This document shows, piece by piece, positions 13,999-20,610 of a stretch of 20,610 bases of DNA. The notes under the pieces were generated by a model. That model saw nothing but the letters and a program-made list of their open reading frames with translations. It was not told the origin of the DNA and did no database searches. Position 1 is the stretch's first letter; each line of letters starts with the position of its first letter. The stretch is from contig JAJYDR010000025.1 of assembly GCA_021777285.1 (NCBI GenBank), positions 1 to 20,610 of the forward strand, in the 5' to 3' direction. Made by a program: the position numbers and the translations under genes. Source of the DNA: Actinomycetes bacterium (lineage in GTDB: Bacteria > Actinomycetota > Acidimicrobiia > Acidimicrobiales > RAAP-2).

Positions 13999-14310
13999 GT
14001 GGCGAAGGACACTAGAAGTGGGGTCCCGGCGGGGGAGAAGTTTGCTACCCGGATCCAACCAAGGACGCACTGGCTACCCCTTTCGGTCAACCTGACATCT
14101 ACCGAACGGCTCGCCCGGGTCGCCGTCGGCTTGATTGTCGCGATCACGGGGGTAACGCTGCTCAGTTCAGCGACGTCGACTGTGGCAATCGTTGTGGAAT
14201 CGCTGCTTGTAGCGACTGGACTTGATCTTGTCGTGACAGGGGTCTTGGGTCATTGCCCGCTCTATACCAGACTGGGTCGAGCGCTGACCCCACTTCAAAG
14301 ACGGTCGTAG
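13999..14310 (+). CDS. DUF2892 (YgaP-like) membrane protein
   Basis: This 103-residue protein has two hydrophobic helices (about residues 38-57 and 60-80) and the DUF2892 hallmark GHCPLYTRLG after the second. Related segments form the membrane part of YgaP-type sulfurtransferases and occur alone in many metal and sulfur operons. The invariant cysteine in GHCPLY may be a thiol or metal site. The GTG at 13999 follows a strong AGAGGAGA site, and the stop overlaps the GTG of the next gene (TAGTG). It belongs to the copper ATPase operon. Function in copper handling is inferred from position only. Confidence 0.85.
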   Translation: MAKDTRSGVPAGEKFATRIQPRTHWLPLSVNLTSTERLARVAVGLIVAITGVTLLSSATSTVAIVVESLLVATGLDLVVTGVLGHCPLYTRLGRALTPLQRRS

Positions 14311-14549
14311 TGGCTATCAATCACTCGCCAGCGGATCCACCTACGGGTCGCGAAGATCAAGTCCCAATGGCCCATCGTGGCCATGGCTGGACAATGGTGG
14401 CTTGCGGCATCCCCTCAATCGTTGTGGTTGGTGCCCTAGTCGTCACGGGCCTGGTATCGGCCGGACTTCTCTTGTACGCACTGGCGTGTCTAGTGATGAT
14501 GATCGTGATGATGAAGCTGATGAACCACGGCGGGAGCATGAAGTCGTGA
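14310..14549 (+). CDS. Small Met/His-rich membrane protein (DUF2933-like)
   Basis: This 79-residue protein starts with a GTG that overlaps the DUF2892 stop codon. It has a His-containing N-terminus (MAHRGHGW), one or two hydrophobic helices, and a Met-rich end, [15 protein letters not shown]. This resembles small DUF2933-type proteins encoded in heavy-metal operons, but the match is loose. The clustered Met and His residues could bind Cu(I), handing it to or taking it from the ATPase encoded 19 bases downstream. That role is inference. Confidence 0.65.
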   Translation: MAINHSPADPPTGREDQVPMAHRGHGWTMVACGIPSIVVVGALVVTGLVSAGLLLYALACLVMMIVMMKLMNHGGSMKS

Positions 14550-14568
14550 CCGCCTGGGGGTCGCCGGA

Positions 14569-17436
14569 ATGAATAGCGGAGACGTCGTCGCCGTCGCGAC
14601 TGACCTTGCGCTTGCGGCCGCTCTCGGATGGTGGTTCTTTGGATCCGAGGAGTCGACGGAGGCAGCCGTCGAAGGCACCCGTCAGAAGATTCAGGTGACG
14701 GTCCGAGGCGGCTATAGCCCCAATCTGATAAGTGCGCGCGCCGGCGCGCCACTCCGAATCCTCTTTCATCGCGAGGAGTCGGGCGATTGCACTGCTCGAG
14801 TGGTGTTTCCTGACCTAGGTGTCTCTGCTGAACTACCTGCCTTCCAGTCGACTGCGGTGGAACTCCCGGCCATGGCACCGGGGGTGTACCCATTCGCCTG
14901 CGGAATGAACATGATCCACGGAGTGCTGGCCGTCGAGGATCAGATCGCTGCACAAGCTTCCGACCACATCGCAAACGCTCAGACGTCACAGCGAGGAAGC
15001 GATCGCGTTTTCGCGCGCGCAAAGACACCGACGGGGGTTCAGGGCGCAACCATCGTTGTCGAAGGTGGATACAACCCAAGTCACGTCCGAGCCTTGGCAG
15101 GCGTTCCCTTGGAGCTGACATTCGATCGACAGGAGAGCGATGCCTGCACCTCGAGCGTTGTATTTCCTTCTCTTGACCTCGTGGCAGATCTCCCCGCGTT
15201 CGCGACTACCATCGTCACTCTTCCCGCGCAGGCGCCCGGTCTCCTCACCTTCTCGTGTGGGGAGAAGATGGTTCTCGGTGATGTCACGTTCGTTAAGAAC
15301 CTAGATGATTCAAATGAGGGATTCGGCCCGTCCCTTCACGCCGCCAGGCACGTTTCGATCGTGCCACCAATTGTTCGCGACGGCGTAGCCCGTTCTGCCA
15401 CTGTCGACAACGACTTCGAGACGGAAGAACGGAATGCAGAGATCGTCGATCTCGGCCGCCGGGTGCTGGCGGGCGCTGTGCTCACCGCGCCGATTCTATT
15501 CGGTGTGATGGCGAAGGATTTCGCCCACGCCACTTGGCTGCCCGGGATCTTGGTCAATCCCTGGTTCGCATTGGCTCTCATCACGCCCGTCTTTATCTTC
15601 ACCGGATGGCCGATTCATCGCACTGGCTGGCTCAGCTTGGCGCATCGCAGCGCCGACATGAATTCGCTCATCACACTTGGCGCATGTGCTGCGTATCTAT
15701 ACAGCGTTGTGATGACAATCGCACCCTCGCTCGCCCCCGTGAAGGTACGTGGCGTCTACTTCGAGGACGTGGGCTTCATCTTGACTTTGATTCTTCTTGG
15801 CCGTCTGATTGAAGTTCGCGCAAAGGCCGGCACAGGTGAGGCCATAAGAAAGTTGGTAGGGCTACAGCCACGGACGGCGCGCGTGCTCCGCGCCGGCGTC
15901 GAGGTTGATCTCCCGGTTCAGTCGGTGGTGCCTGGCGACGTCGTGCTCATTCATCCCGGCGAAAAGATTCCCGTCGACGGGGAGGTCACCGACGGCCACT
16001 CCGTTGTCGACGAATCAATGGTGACCGGCGAATCGTTGCCGATTGAAAAGGGGCTGGGCGATGAGGTCGTGGGAGCGACGATCAATGGCAACGGTTCCCT
16101 GCGTGTGCGTGCGACACGCGTGGGCTCCGAGAGCGTCCTCGCACAAATCGTGGAACTAGTCCGTCGCGCCCAGGCGTCGCGACCTCCGATCCAGCGCCTC
16201 GTCGATCGCGTGTCATCGGTCTTCGTACCGGCAGTGGTCTTCATCGCTCTCGGGGCATTCGCCGTGTGGTACGTGCTTGGCCCCACACCCTCGTTGACGT
16301 ACGCCATCATCACCGCGGTGACCGTGCTCGTCATTGCGTGCCCGTGCGCTCTTGGGCTGGCCACGCCTTTGGCGGTCATGGTGGGAACGGGTCGTGGCGC
16401 TACGAGTGGGGTGCTGTTCCGTTCGGCCGCGGCACTCGAGACCGCCGGCAAGTTGAACGTCGTCGTGCTGGACAAGACCGGAACCATCACGGCGGGACGG
16501 CCCGAACTGACGGACGTCATCTCCATGGCCGACCTGACCGAAGATGAATTGTTGGTACTCGTCGCCAGCGCCGAAGCTGACTCCGAGCACCCGTTGGGTT
16601 CGGCCATCGTGGCCGGGACTATCGCTCGCGGACTCATCGTTCCGCACGCCACGGATTTCACGTCATTCACGGGCCAAGGTGTGTCAGCGACGGTGGGGGT
16701 GCACGAAGTGCTCGTCGGCAATGCTCGACTTTTCGCAAAGTACGGAGTCGACGGGAAATTGTTGGCGCAGCGAGCAGGGGAGCTCGCGGGCGAGGCAAAG
16801 ACTGCGACGCTCGTGGCCGTCGATGGGCAAGCGGCAGGAATTGTCGCGGTGGCTGATCCCATCAAGGAAGATTCCGTCAGGGCGATCGCGGATCTGCGGG
16901 CTCTGGGCATTGAGGTGGTGATGCTGACAGGAGACGCTCAGCGAACGGCCGACGCGGTGGCTCGACAGATCGGAATCGATGTCGTGTTGGCCGAGGTCCG
17001 CCCAGAGGAAAAGGCGGCAGAAGTTGCTCGGCTTCAAGTCGCGGGTCGAGTTGTGGCGATGGTCGGCGACGGTATCAATGATGCGCCTGCCCTAGCCCAA
17101 GCTGACGTCGGCCTGGCGATAGGTACGGGGACCGACGTTGCCATTGAGGCGGCTGACGTCACTTTGATGTCCGGATCACTCGCGGGGGTAGCGACCACTA
17201 TTCGTCTCTCGCGCGCCACCATGCGAAACATTCGTCAGAACCTGGGTCTTGCCTTCGGTTACAACGCGGCGGGTATCCCGATTGCAGCCGGCCTGCTCTA
17301 TCCCTTTTCTGGAGTTGTACTGTCGCCGATGATTGCTGCGGCGGCGATGGCGCTCTCGTCGCTCTCCGTGGTGGCGAATGCGAACCGTCTGCGTCACACC
17401 CGCATCGTCACTTCCGTTGAGAGTCGGCCGTCATGA
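14569..17436 (+). CDS. copA: Cu(+)-exporting P1B-1 ATPase with two N-terminal cupredoxin domains
   Basis: This protein has 955 residues, about 150-250 more than ordinary CopA. An N-terminal helix (about 6-25) is followed by two cupredoxin-like domains (about 40-123 and 160-243) instead of HMA domains. Domain 1 has C74 and CGMNM (C111, M113, M115); domain 2 has C193 and CGEKM (C230, M234). The ATPase core is complete: TGES at 486-489, CPC at 591-593 in the membrane metal site, DKTGT with phosphorylated D634, SEHPLG with H674, and GDGIND at 833-838. Cu(+) specificity is supported by N891, YN (898-899) and P904 in helix 7, and P920, M927 and SS (930-931) in helix 8. It pumps Cu(+) out of the cytoplasm. 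The cupredoxins probably load or sense copper; on which membrane side they lie depends on whether the first helix is retained. CsoR control is likely. Confidence 0.93.
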   Translation: MNSGDVVAVATDLALAAALGWWFFGSEESTEAAVEGTRQKIQVTVRGGYSPNLISARAGAPLRILFHREESGDCTARVVFPDLGVSAELPAFQSTAVELPAMAPGVYPFACGMNMIHGVLAVEDQIAAQASDHIANAQTSQRGSDRVFARAKTPTGVQGATIVVEGGYNPSHVRALAGVPLELTFDRQESDACTSSVVFPSLDLVADLPAFATTIVTLPAQAPGLLTFSCGEKMVLGDVTFVKNLDDSNEGFGPSLHAARHVSIVPPIVRDGVARSATVDNDFETEERNAEIVDLGRRVLAGAVLTAPILFGVMAKDFAHATWLPGILVNPWFALALITPVFIFTGWPIHRTGWLSLAHRSADMNSLITLGACAAYLYSVVMTIAPSLAPVKVRGVYFEDVGFILTLILLGRLIEVRAKAGTGEAIRKLVGLQPRTARVLRAGVEVDLPVQSVVPGDVVLIHPGEKIPVDGEVTDGHSVVDESMVTGESLPIEKGLGDEVVGATINGNGSLRVRATRVGSESVLAQIVELVRRAQASRPPIQRLVDRVSSVFVPAVVFIALGAFAVWYVLGPTPSLTYAIITAVTVLVIACPCALGLATPLAVMVGTGRGATSGVLFRSAAALETAGKLNVVVLDKTGTITAGRPELTDVISMADLTEDELLVLVASAEADSEHPLGSAIVAGTIARGLIVPHATDFTSFTGQGVSATVGVHEVLVGNARLFAKYGVDGKLLAQRAGELAGEAKTATLVAVDGQAAGIVAVADPIKEDSVRAIADLRALGIEVVMLTGDAQRTADAVARQIGIDVVLAEVRPEEKAAEVARLQVAGRVVAMVGDGINDAPALAQADVGLAIGTGTDVAIEAADVTLMSGSLAGVATTIRLSRATMRNIRQNLGLAFGYNAAGIPIAAGLLYPFSGVVLSPMIAAAAMALSSLSVVANANRLRHTRIVTSVESRPS

Positions 17437-17444
17437 TGTGGTCA

Positions 17445-17458
17445 CGCGCCTCGGCGCG
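17445..17458. repeat. GC-rich inverted repeat after the ATPase gene
   Basis: CGCGCC and GGCGCG flank two bases, nine bases after the ATPase stop. It has no T-run, and the loop is too small for a strong terminator. It might lower expression of the three downstream genes relative to the ATPase. Confidence 0.3.
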
Positions 17459-17527
17459 ACGATTACGAGTGCGGCAAATGGAGCCGAGCTGCGCCGACGT
17501 CATGGGATTCCACTCTAGGAGCGGCCT

Positions 17528-17764
17528 ATGAGAACGCTCTTCTACATCACAGCTATGGATTGTCACCTCTGCGAACATGGACGTCGCGTGCTGGACGATC
17601 TCGGAGTGATTCGGCGCGAGTTGCTGGTCGACTCTGTCGAGGCGTCCGCCTTGGCTGCACGGGGAATCCCGCTGACATTCCTGCCTGTTCTCACGGACGG
17701 CGAACGGGTCATTGCGTACGGGCGATTCTCCGCGAACCGACTTCGTTCGGAACTGGGGGTCTGA
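17528..17764 (+). CDS. Glutaredoxin-like thiol protein
   Basis: This 78-residue protein has a thioredoxin/glutaredoxin (DUF836-like) fold. FYITAMDCHLCEHGRRVLDDL contains a CHLC active site (C12, C15), and GIPLTFLPVLTDGERVI holds the cis-proline region. No signal or membrane helix is seen, so it is cytoplasmic. A GGAG site precedes the ATG. The stop overlaps the start of the CcdA-like gene (TGATG), so it may supply electrons to that transporter in place of thioredoxin. Alternatively its CxxC could carry Cu(I). It lies 91 bases after the ATPase gene, probably in the same operon. Confidence 0.82.
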   Translation: MRTLFYITAMDCHLCEHGRRVLDDLGVIRRELLVDSVEASALAARGIPLTFLPVLTDGERVIAYGRFSANRLRSELGV

Positions 17765-18621
17765 TGCTGGCGACAACAGGGACCCTGCTCGGCGGTTCGG
17801 CGGCTGCGGCTTTCATCGCCGGGATGATCGCGTTCTTCGCACCCTGTTGCTCGGGCGTCATGATGCCGACCTACTTGGCCGCCATCTCGGGTCACAAGCC
17901 GCTTCGTACCGCTCGGCTCACCGCCATATACGTCGCCGGCGTCTCGACGATCGTTTGGCCGATCACGATGGGTGCTGGCGCGATTGGCCAATTCACGAAC
18001 CGCTTTCACGTCGAACTCATCGTGATTGGTGGCCTAATGCTCCTGGCGACCGCATTTGTACTGTGGCGTGGGTCGATGCTGAGCCTCCCCCTGGGTCGTC
18101 AGCCGGAGATGACCGGAACTGTTGGGTCGGTCTACCTGCTCGGAATCTTCTCGGGAGCAGTAACGGCGTGCTGCGCGCCGGTACTCGCTGGAGCCGTTGC
18201 CCTCTCGGCGCTCAATGGAACCATCCTCAGTGGATTCGCCTTGGGCGGGGCGTACATACTCGGCATCGTCTTCCCGCTGGTCATCATCGCCCTCTTCTTC
18301 ACCGGAGCCAAGCGCACGTTCCGCGATCCGCGCGTAACTATTTCTCTCGGCTCGTATCGCAAGCAAACTAGTCTCTCGAGGCTCGTCGGGACCGTCGTAT
18401 TTGGCGCATTCGGCTTCTTGTTCGTTGGACTTGCCCTCACCGGTCAGAGCCGTCGAGAACTCAACTTCCAACGGTCATTCAACGCGTTCCTCAATCAACA
18501 CTTGGCGACAATCGCGGGCAATGTCCCGAACTGGCTTGCGTGGCCCGCGCTGGCCGTTTTCGTGACTGCCCTCGTCGTGCTGGTCGGGAAGTCAACCCGG
18601 AAGAAGGAGCCGAACTCATGA
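17764..18621 (+). CDS. CcdA-like transporter with paired cysteines
   Basis: This 285-residue membrane protein has about six to seven helices. It belongs to the CcdA/DsbD superfamily by layout: a first cysteine motif at the start of helix 1 (FFAPCCSGVMMPTYLAAISG, C28-C29) and a second in the fourth helix region (AVTACCAPVLAGAVAL, C136-C137). Each motif has a vicinal Cys pair where CcdA has one cysteine, and helix 4 has ACCAP in place of TPCxGP. It probably still shuttles electrons outward, to the redoxin encoded next, but the paired cysteines could also bind or move a soft metal. The ATG at 17764 overlaps the glutaredoxin stop; a longer upstream reading overlaps that gene and is rejected. The C-terminus overlaps the next gene by four bases. 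Confidence 0.85.
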   Translation: MLATTGTLLGGSAAAAFIAGMIAFFAPCCSGVMMPTYLAAISGHKPLRTARLTAIYVAGVSTIVWPITMGAGAIGQFTNRFHVELIVIGGLMLLATAFVLWRGSMLSLPLGRQPEMTGTVGSVYLLGIFSGAVTACCAPVLAGAVALSALNGTILSGFALGGAYILGIVFPLVIIALFFTGAKRTFRDPRVTISLGSYRKQTSLSRLVGTVVFGAFGFLFVGLALTGQSRRELNFQRSFNAFLNQHLATIAGNVPNWLAWPALAVFVTALVVLVGKSTRKKEPNS

Positions 18622-19328
18622 GCAAGAGTCCTCATAATCCGAAGGCTGCCGTTAAAGGACATTCGGTGGTGAATGCGGCCAAGGGTGGCGTGTCACCACG
18701 GCGCAATGCTACTTTCCACTCTCAAGAAGTGCGACCTCGGAATCGGCGGAACCGGCACTCATCGGTGCTTTACTGGATTGGCGGTCTCGTCGCAGTGCTC
18801 GTGATGGTCTTGGTCTCACTGTCAGGAGGCGGTACGAGCCAGGGTTCGAGCGGAGTCAACATCCAGACTCTTCCCGTGGGGAGTGTGGCACCGACTTTTT
18901 CGGGCCGCGATGCACTCACCGGGCGGCCGATCGGCGCTTCGACACTCGAGGGCGAGAACGTGCTCTACTTCTTCAATTCCGGATCAACGTGCCAGGCGTG
19001 TATGGTCCAGGCAGAAGACCTCCAGAGGTACGCAGAGTCGTTTCGACGTGCGCATATTGCGCTGGTCATAATCACAAACGATGACACCACCTCGCTGATC
19101 GCAGCGGCGCGAGCCGATGGACTCACTCTTCCCATGGTGGCGGACCCGAAGGGGATCCTCACAACGCGTTTTGGTGCGGTCGGAGGGGGCATGAACATGG
19201 GGGCGAGCGCTGCAGATCACAGCTTCATCCTGGTGGACAAATTGGGCCGCGTCAGATTCCACAGGGACTATCCGAACATGTGGATTCCCGCTTCGGAACT
19301 GTTGAAACTCCTCCCAAAGCTCGCGTAG
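18618..19328 (+). CDS. Membrane-anchored peroxiredoxin/TlpA-like redoxin
   Basis: This 236-residue protein has a basic cytoplasmic tail of about 47 residues, a helix (about 50-68) and an external thioredoxin-fold domain. GSVAPTFSGRDALTG opens the redoxin domain, and FFNSGSTCQACMVQAEDL holds the active cysteines C125 and C128. A glycine/methionine stretch, GAVGGGMNMGAS, sits in the cis-proline region, and HSFILVDKLGRVRFHRDYP is the usual late strand. Peroxidatic cysteines are normally in a TxxC motif, so a thiol-disulfide role is likelier than peroxide removal. It probably receives electrons from the CcdA-like protein. The ATG at 18618 overlaps the upstream stop and has AAGGAG; an in-frame upstream GTG at 18540 is rejected. 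GMNM could be a copper site. Confidence 0.82.
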   Translation: MSKSPHNPKAAVKGHSVVNAAKGGVSPRRNATFHSQEVRPRNRRNRHSSVLYWIGGLVAVLVMVLVSLSGGGTSQGSSGVNIQTLPVGSVAPTFSGRDALTGRPIGASTLEGENVLYFFNSGSTCQACMVQAEDLQRYAESFRRAHIALVIITNDDTTSLIAAARADGLTLPMVADPKGILTTRFGAVGGGMNMGASAADHSFILVDKLGRVRFHRDYPNMWIPASELLKLLPKLA

Positions 19329-19391
19329 CCGATCACGTCCCGCCGAGTGGTGTAACTCCGATGGAGCACTTCTCGATGCGTGACCATCTTG
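19329..19391. other. Probable left end of the IS256-type element
   Basis: Only 63 bases separate the redoxin stop from the transposase stop. The element's terminal inverted repeat should lie here, perhaps around GAGTGGTGTAACTCC (19345-19359), but its partner is outside the window, so the repeat and any target duplication cannot be checked. Confidence 0.4.
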
Positions 19392-20610
19392 TCATTTGAC
19401 CTTGGTGAGGACAACCTTCGCCGGAGGTAGTGCGTCATTCTTCAACTGATCCATGGACTCTTGGGAGAGGTAACGACGCTCTGAGACGCTCCATTCGTCG
19501 TGCTGTTCGACACAGACCGCGGTGATGAGACGCAGCGCCGCGGCGTCGTTGGGGAAGATCCCGACGACGTTGGTGCGTCGCTTGATCTCGGCGTTGAGGC
19601 GTTCGAGCGAGTTGGTCGACCAGATCTTCTGCCAGTGGTTCGTCGGGAAGTGGCGAAAGTTCGTGATGTCTTCGGCGGCGTCCTCGAGCATCTCGGTGAC
19701 CAGCGGGAACTTGCGCTTCATGGTGGCCGCCACTTCTTTCACCTGTCGTTCGACGTGCTCGGCGTCGGGCTGGGCGAAGATCGTCCTCACCATGGCCGCC
19801 ACCATCGATTGCTGGGTCCGGGGCACCTTCACGAGCACGTTGCGCATGAAGTGCACCCGACAGCGCTGCCAGGAGGCCCCGGGAAAGACCTTCGCGATGG
19901 CGGCTTTCAACCCCAGGTGTGAGTCACTAATGACGAGCTGGACTCCGGAGAGGCCGCGACCCCGAAGCGACTGCAGGAACTCGGTCCAAAAGGCCGCGTC
20001 CTCCGAGTCGCCAATGGACACGCCCAGCACCTCGCGACTGGCGTCCTCGGCCACACCGGTGGCGACCACAACGGCGCGAGAGACAACGCGTCCGCCCACG
20101 CGGGCTTTCACGTAGGTGGCGTCACAGAGCAGGTAGGGAAAGGCCAGGTGAGAGAGGCTGCGAGAACGGAACTCGTTCATCTCCTCGTCGAGCTGGGCAC
20201 AGATCCGGCTGACCTCGGACTTGGAGATCCCGGCGTTCACGCCGAGCGCTGAGACCAGGTCGTCGACCTTGCGCGTGGAGACCCCGTGCACGTAGGCCTC
20301 CATGACGACGGCGTAGAGGGCCTGGTCGATGCGACGGCGCCGCTCGAGCACGCTCGGAAAGAACGAGCCCTTGCGCAGCTTGGGGATCTTCAGCTCCACG
20401 TCGCCGGCCTTGGTCGAGACCAGGCGCGGACGAGATCCGTTTCGTTGGGTGGTGCGCGCCAGAGAGCGTTCGTGGCGCTCGGTCTGGACGACCTCGGTCG
20501 CCTCGGCGTCGATCAACGCCTGATAGAGGAAGCTGACCATCTGGCGAACGAGGTCGCCGCTCTCGTCGCTTTGAAGTGCGCCGAGCACCTCGGACAGGTC
20601 AAAATCATGG
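19392..20610 (-). CDS. IS256/Mutator-family transposase (N-terminus at or beyond window edge)
   Basis: The minus strand is open from the right edge to a TGA at 19392-19394. From an internal GTG at 20588 it encodes 398 residues; seven further in-frame codons (HDFDLSE) continue to the edge, so the true start is probably just outside. This is a near full-length DDE transposase of the Mutator superfamily. With numbering from that GTG, the catalytic residues are D156 in LLCDATYVKAR, D222 in VISDSHLGLKAAI and E329 in STNSLERLNAEIKRR. The CRVHFMRN segment (C243, H246) is also typical. No frameshift or stop is seen, so it could be active. It points toward the copper/redox operon and abuts its last gene. 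Its GC is higher than that of neighbouring island genes. Confidence 0.93.
   Translation of the reverse strand, partial: HDFDLSEVLGALQSDESGDLVRQMVSFLYQALIDAEATEVVQTERHERSLARTTQRNGSRPRLVSTKAGDVELKIPKLRKGSFFPSVLERRRRIDQALYAVVMEAYVHGVSTRKVDDLVSALGVNAGISKSEVSRICAQLDEEMNEFRSRSLSHLAFPYLLCDATYVKARVGGRVVSRAVVVATGVAEDASREVLGVSIGDSEDAAFWTEFLQSLRGRGLSGVQLVISDSHLGLKAAIAKVFPGASWQRCRVHFMRNVLVKVPRTQQSMVAAMVRTIFAQPDAEHVERQVKEVAATMKRKFPLVTEMLEDAAEDITNFRHFPTNHWQKIWSTNSLERLNAEIKRRTNVVGIFPNDAAALRLITAVCVEQHDEWSVSERRYLSQESMDQLKNDALPPAKVVLTKVK

Noticed and set aside
15951..16910. 319-codon minus-strand frame
   Set aside because: Antisense to the ATPase core, which contains all P1B motifs; Ser/Thr/Ala-rich translation typical of a shadow.
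17560..17763. N-terminal extension of the CcdA-like protein
   Set aside because: It would overlap the whole glutaredoxin-like gene; the ATG at 17764 coupled to its stop codon explains the data better.
18984..19262. Minus-strand frame inside the redoxin gene
   Set aside because: Antisense shadow of a gene with a clear redoxin domain.
1..20610. CRISPR arrays, toxin-antitoxin pairs, phage structural or defence genes
   Set aside because: No regularly spaced repeats and no recognisable genes of these kinds in any frame.

Overview
This window looks like a piece of a high-GC Gram-positive genome, probably an actinobacterium. The signs are GTG starts, an apparently leaderless gene, CsoR regulators, SHOCT proteins and a secreted coiled-coil NlpC/P60 hydrolase. 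An acidimicrobial-type lineage would fit, but that is only a guess. No rRNA, intact tRNA, CRISPR array or phage structural gene was seen.

Positions 1-4120 look like ordinary chromosome with uniformly high GC. They hold the start of a membrane-anchored BNR/Asp-box protein (minus strand, cut by the window edge), a small DUF4287/DUF1801 protein, a class I/II aminotransferase and an S66 (LD-carboxypeptidase/MccF-like) peptidase.

At about 4122-4174 lies the 3' half of a tRNA-Glu (anticodon UUC) on the minus strand, without its 5' half. This is the usual scar of an element integrated into a tRNA gene. Its polarity puts the chromosome on the left and the inserted DNA on the right. A lower-GC stretch of about 560 bases without convincing genes follows.

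From 4734 to the right edge almost every gene concerns copper or other soft metals and extracytoplasmic thiol redox chemistry. (a) A minus-strand operon, 7372 to 4734, runs SHOCT membrane protein, type 1 copper cupredoxin, CsoR, then an ArsP/UPF0718-type permease with two YHS domains. (b) Next come a histidine-rich membrane-anchored protein of unknown function and an NlpC/P60 hydrolase. (c) A TlpA-like thioredoxin lies on the minus strand, followed by a plus-strand operon Sco1-CcdA-ResA/TlpA, the set used to mature CuA centres and c-type cytochromes. (d) A long plus-strand operon lies behind a CsoR-type operator (13258-13272): SHOCT-like membrane protein, CsoR, DUF2892 protein, small Met/His-rich membrane protein, and a Cu(+)-ATPase carrying two tandem cupredoxin domains instead of HMA domains. 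It continues with a glutaredoxin-like protein, a CcdA-like transporter with paired cysteines, and a membrane-anchored peroxiredoxin/TlpA-like protein. (e) An IS256-family transposase, running off the right edge, sits directly after that operon.

The genes suggest a copper handling and redox island. CsoR would sense Cu(I), cupredoxin domains would hold it, the P1B-1 ATPase would export it, and two CcdA branches would send reducing power outward to thioredoxin-fold proteins that keep copper-binding cysteines reduced. Three intergenic regions carry an identical-geometry palindrome, (T/G)ATAC-N9-GTATA, which may mark a regulon run by a regulator not seen here.
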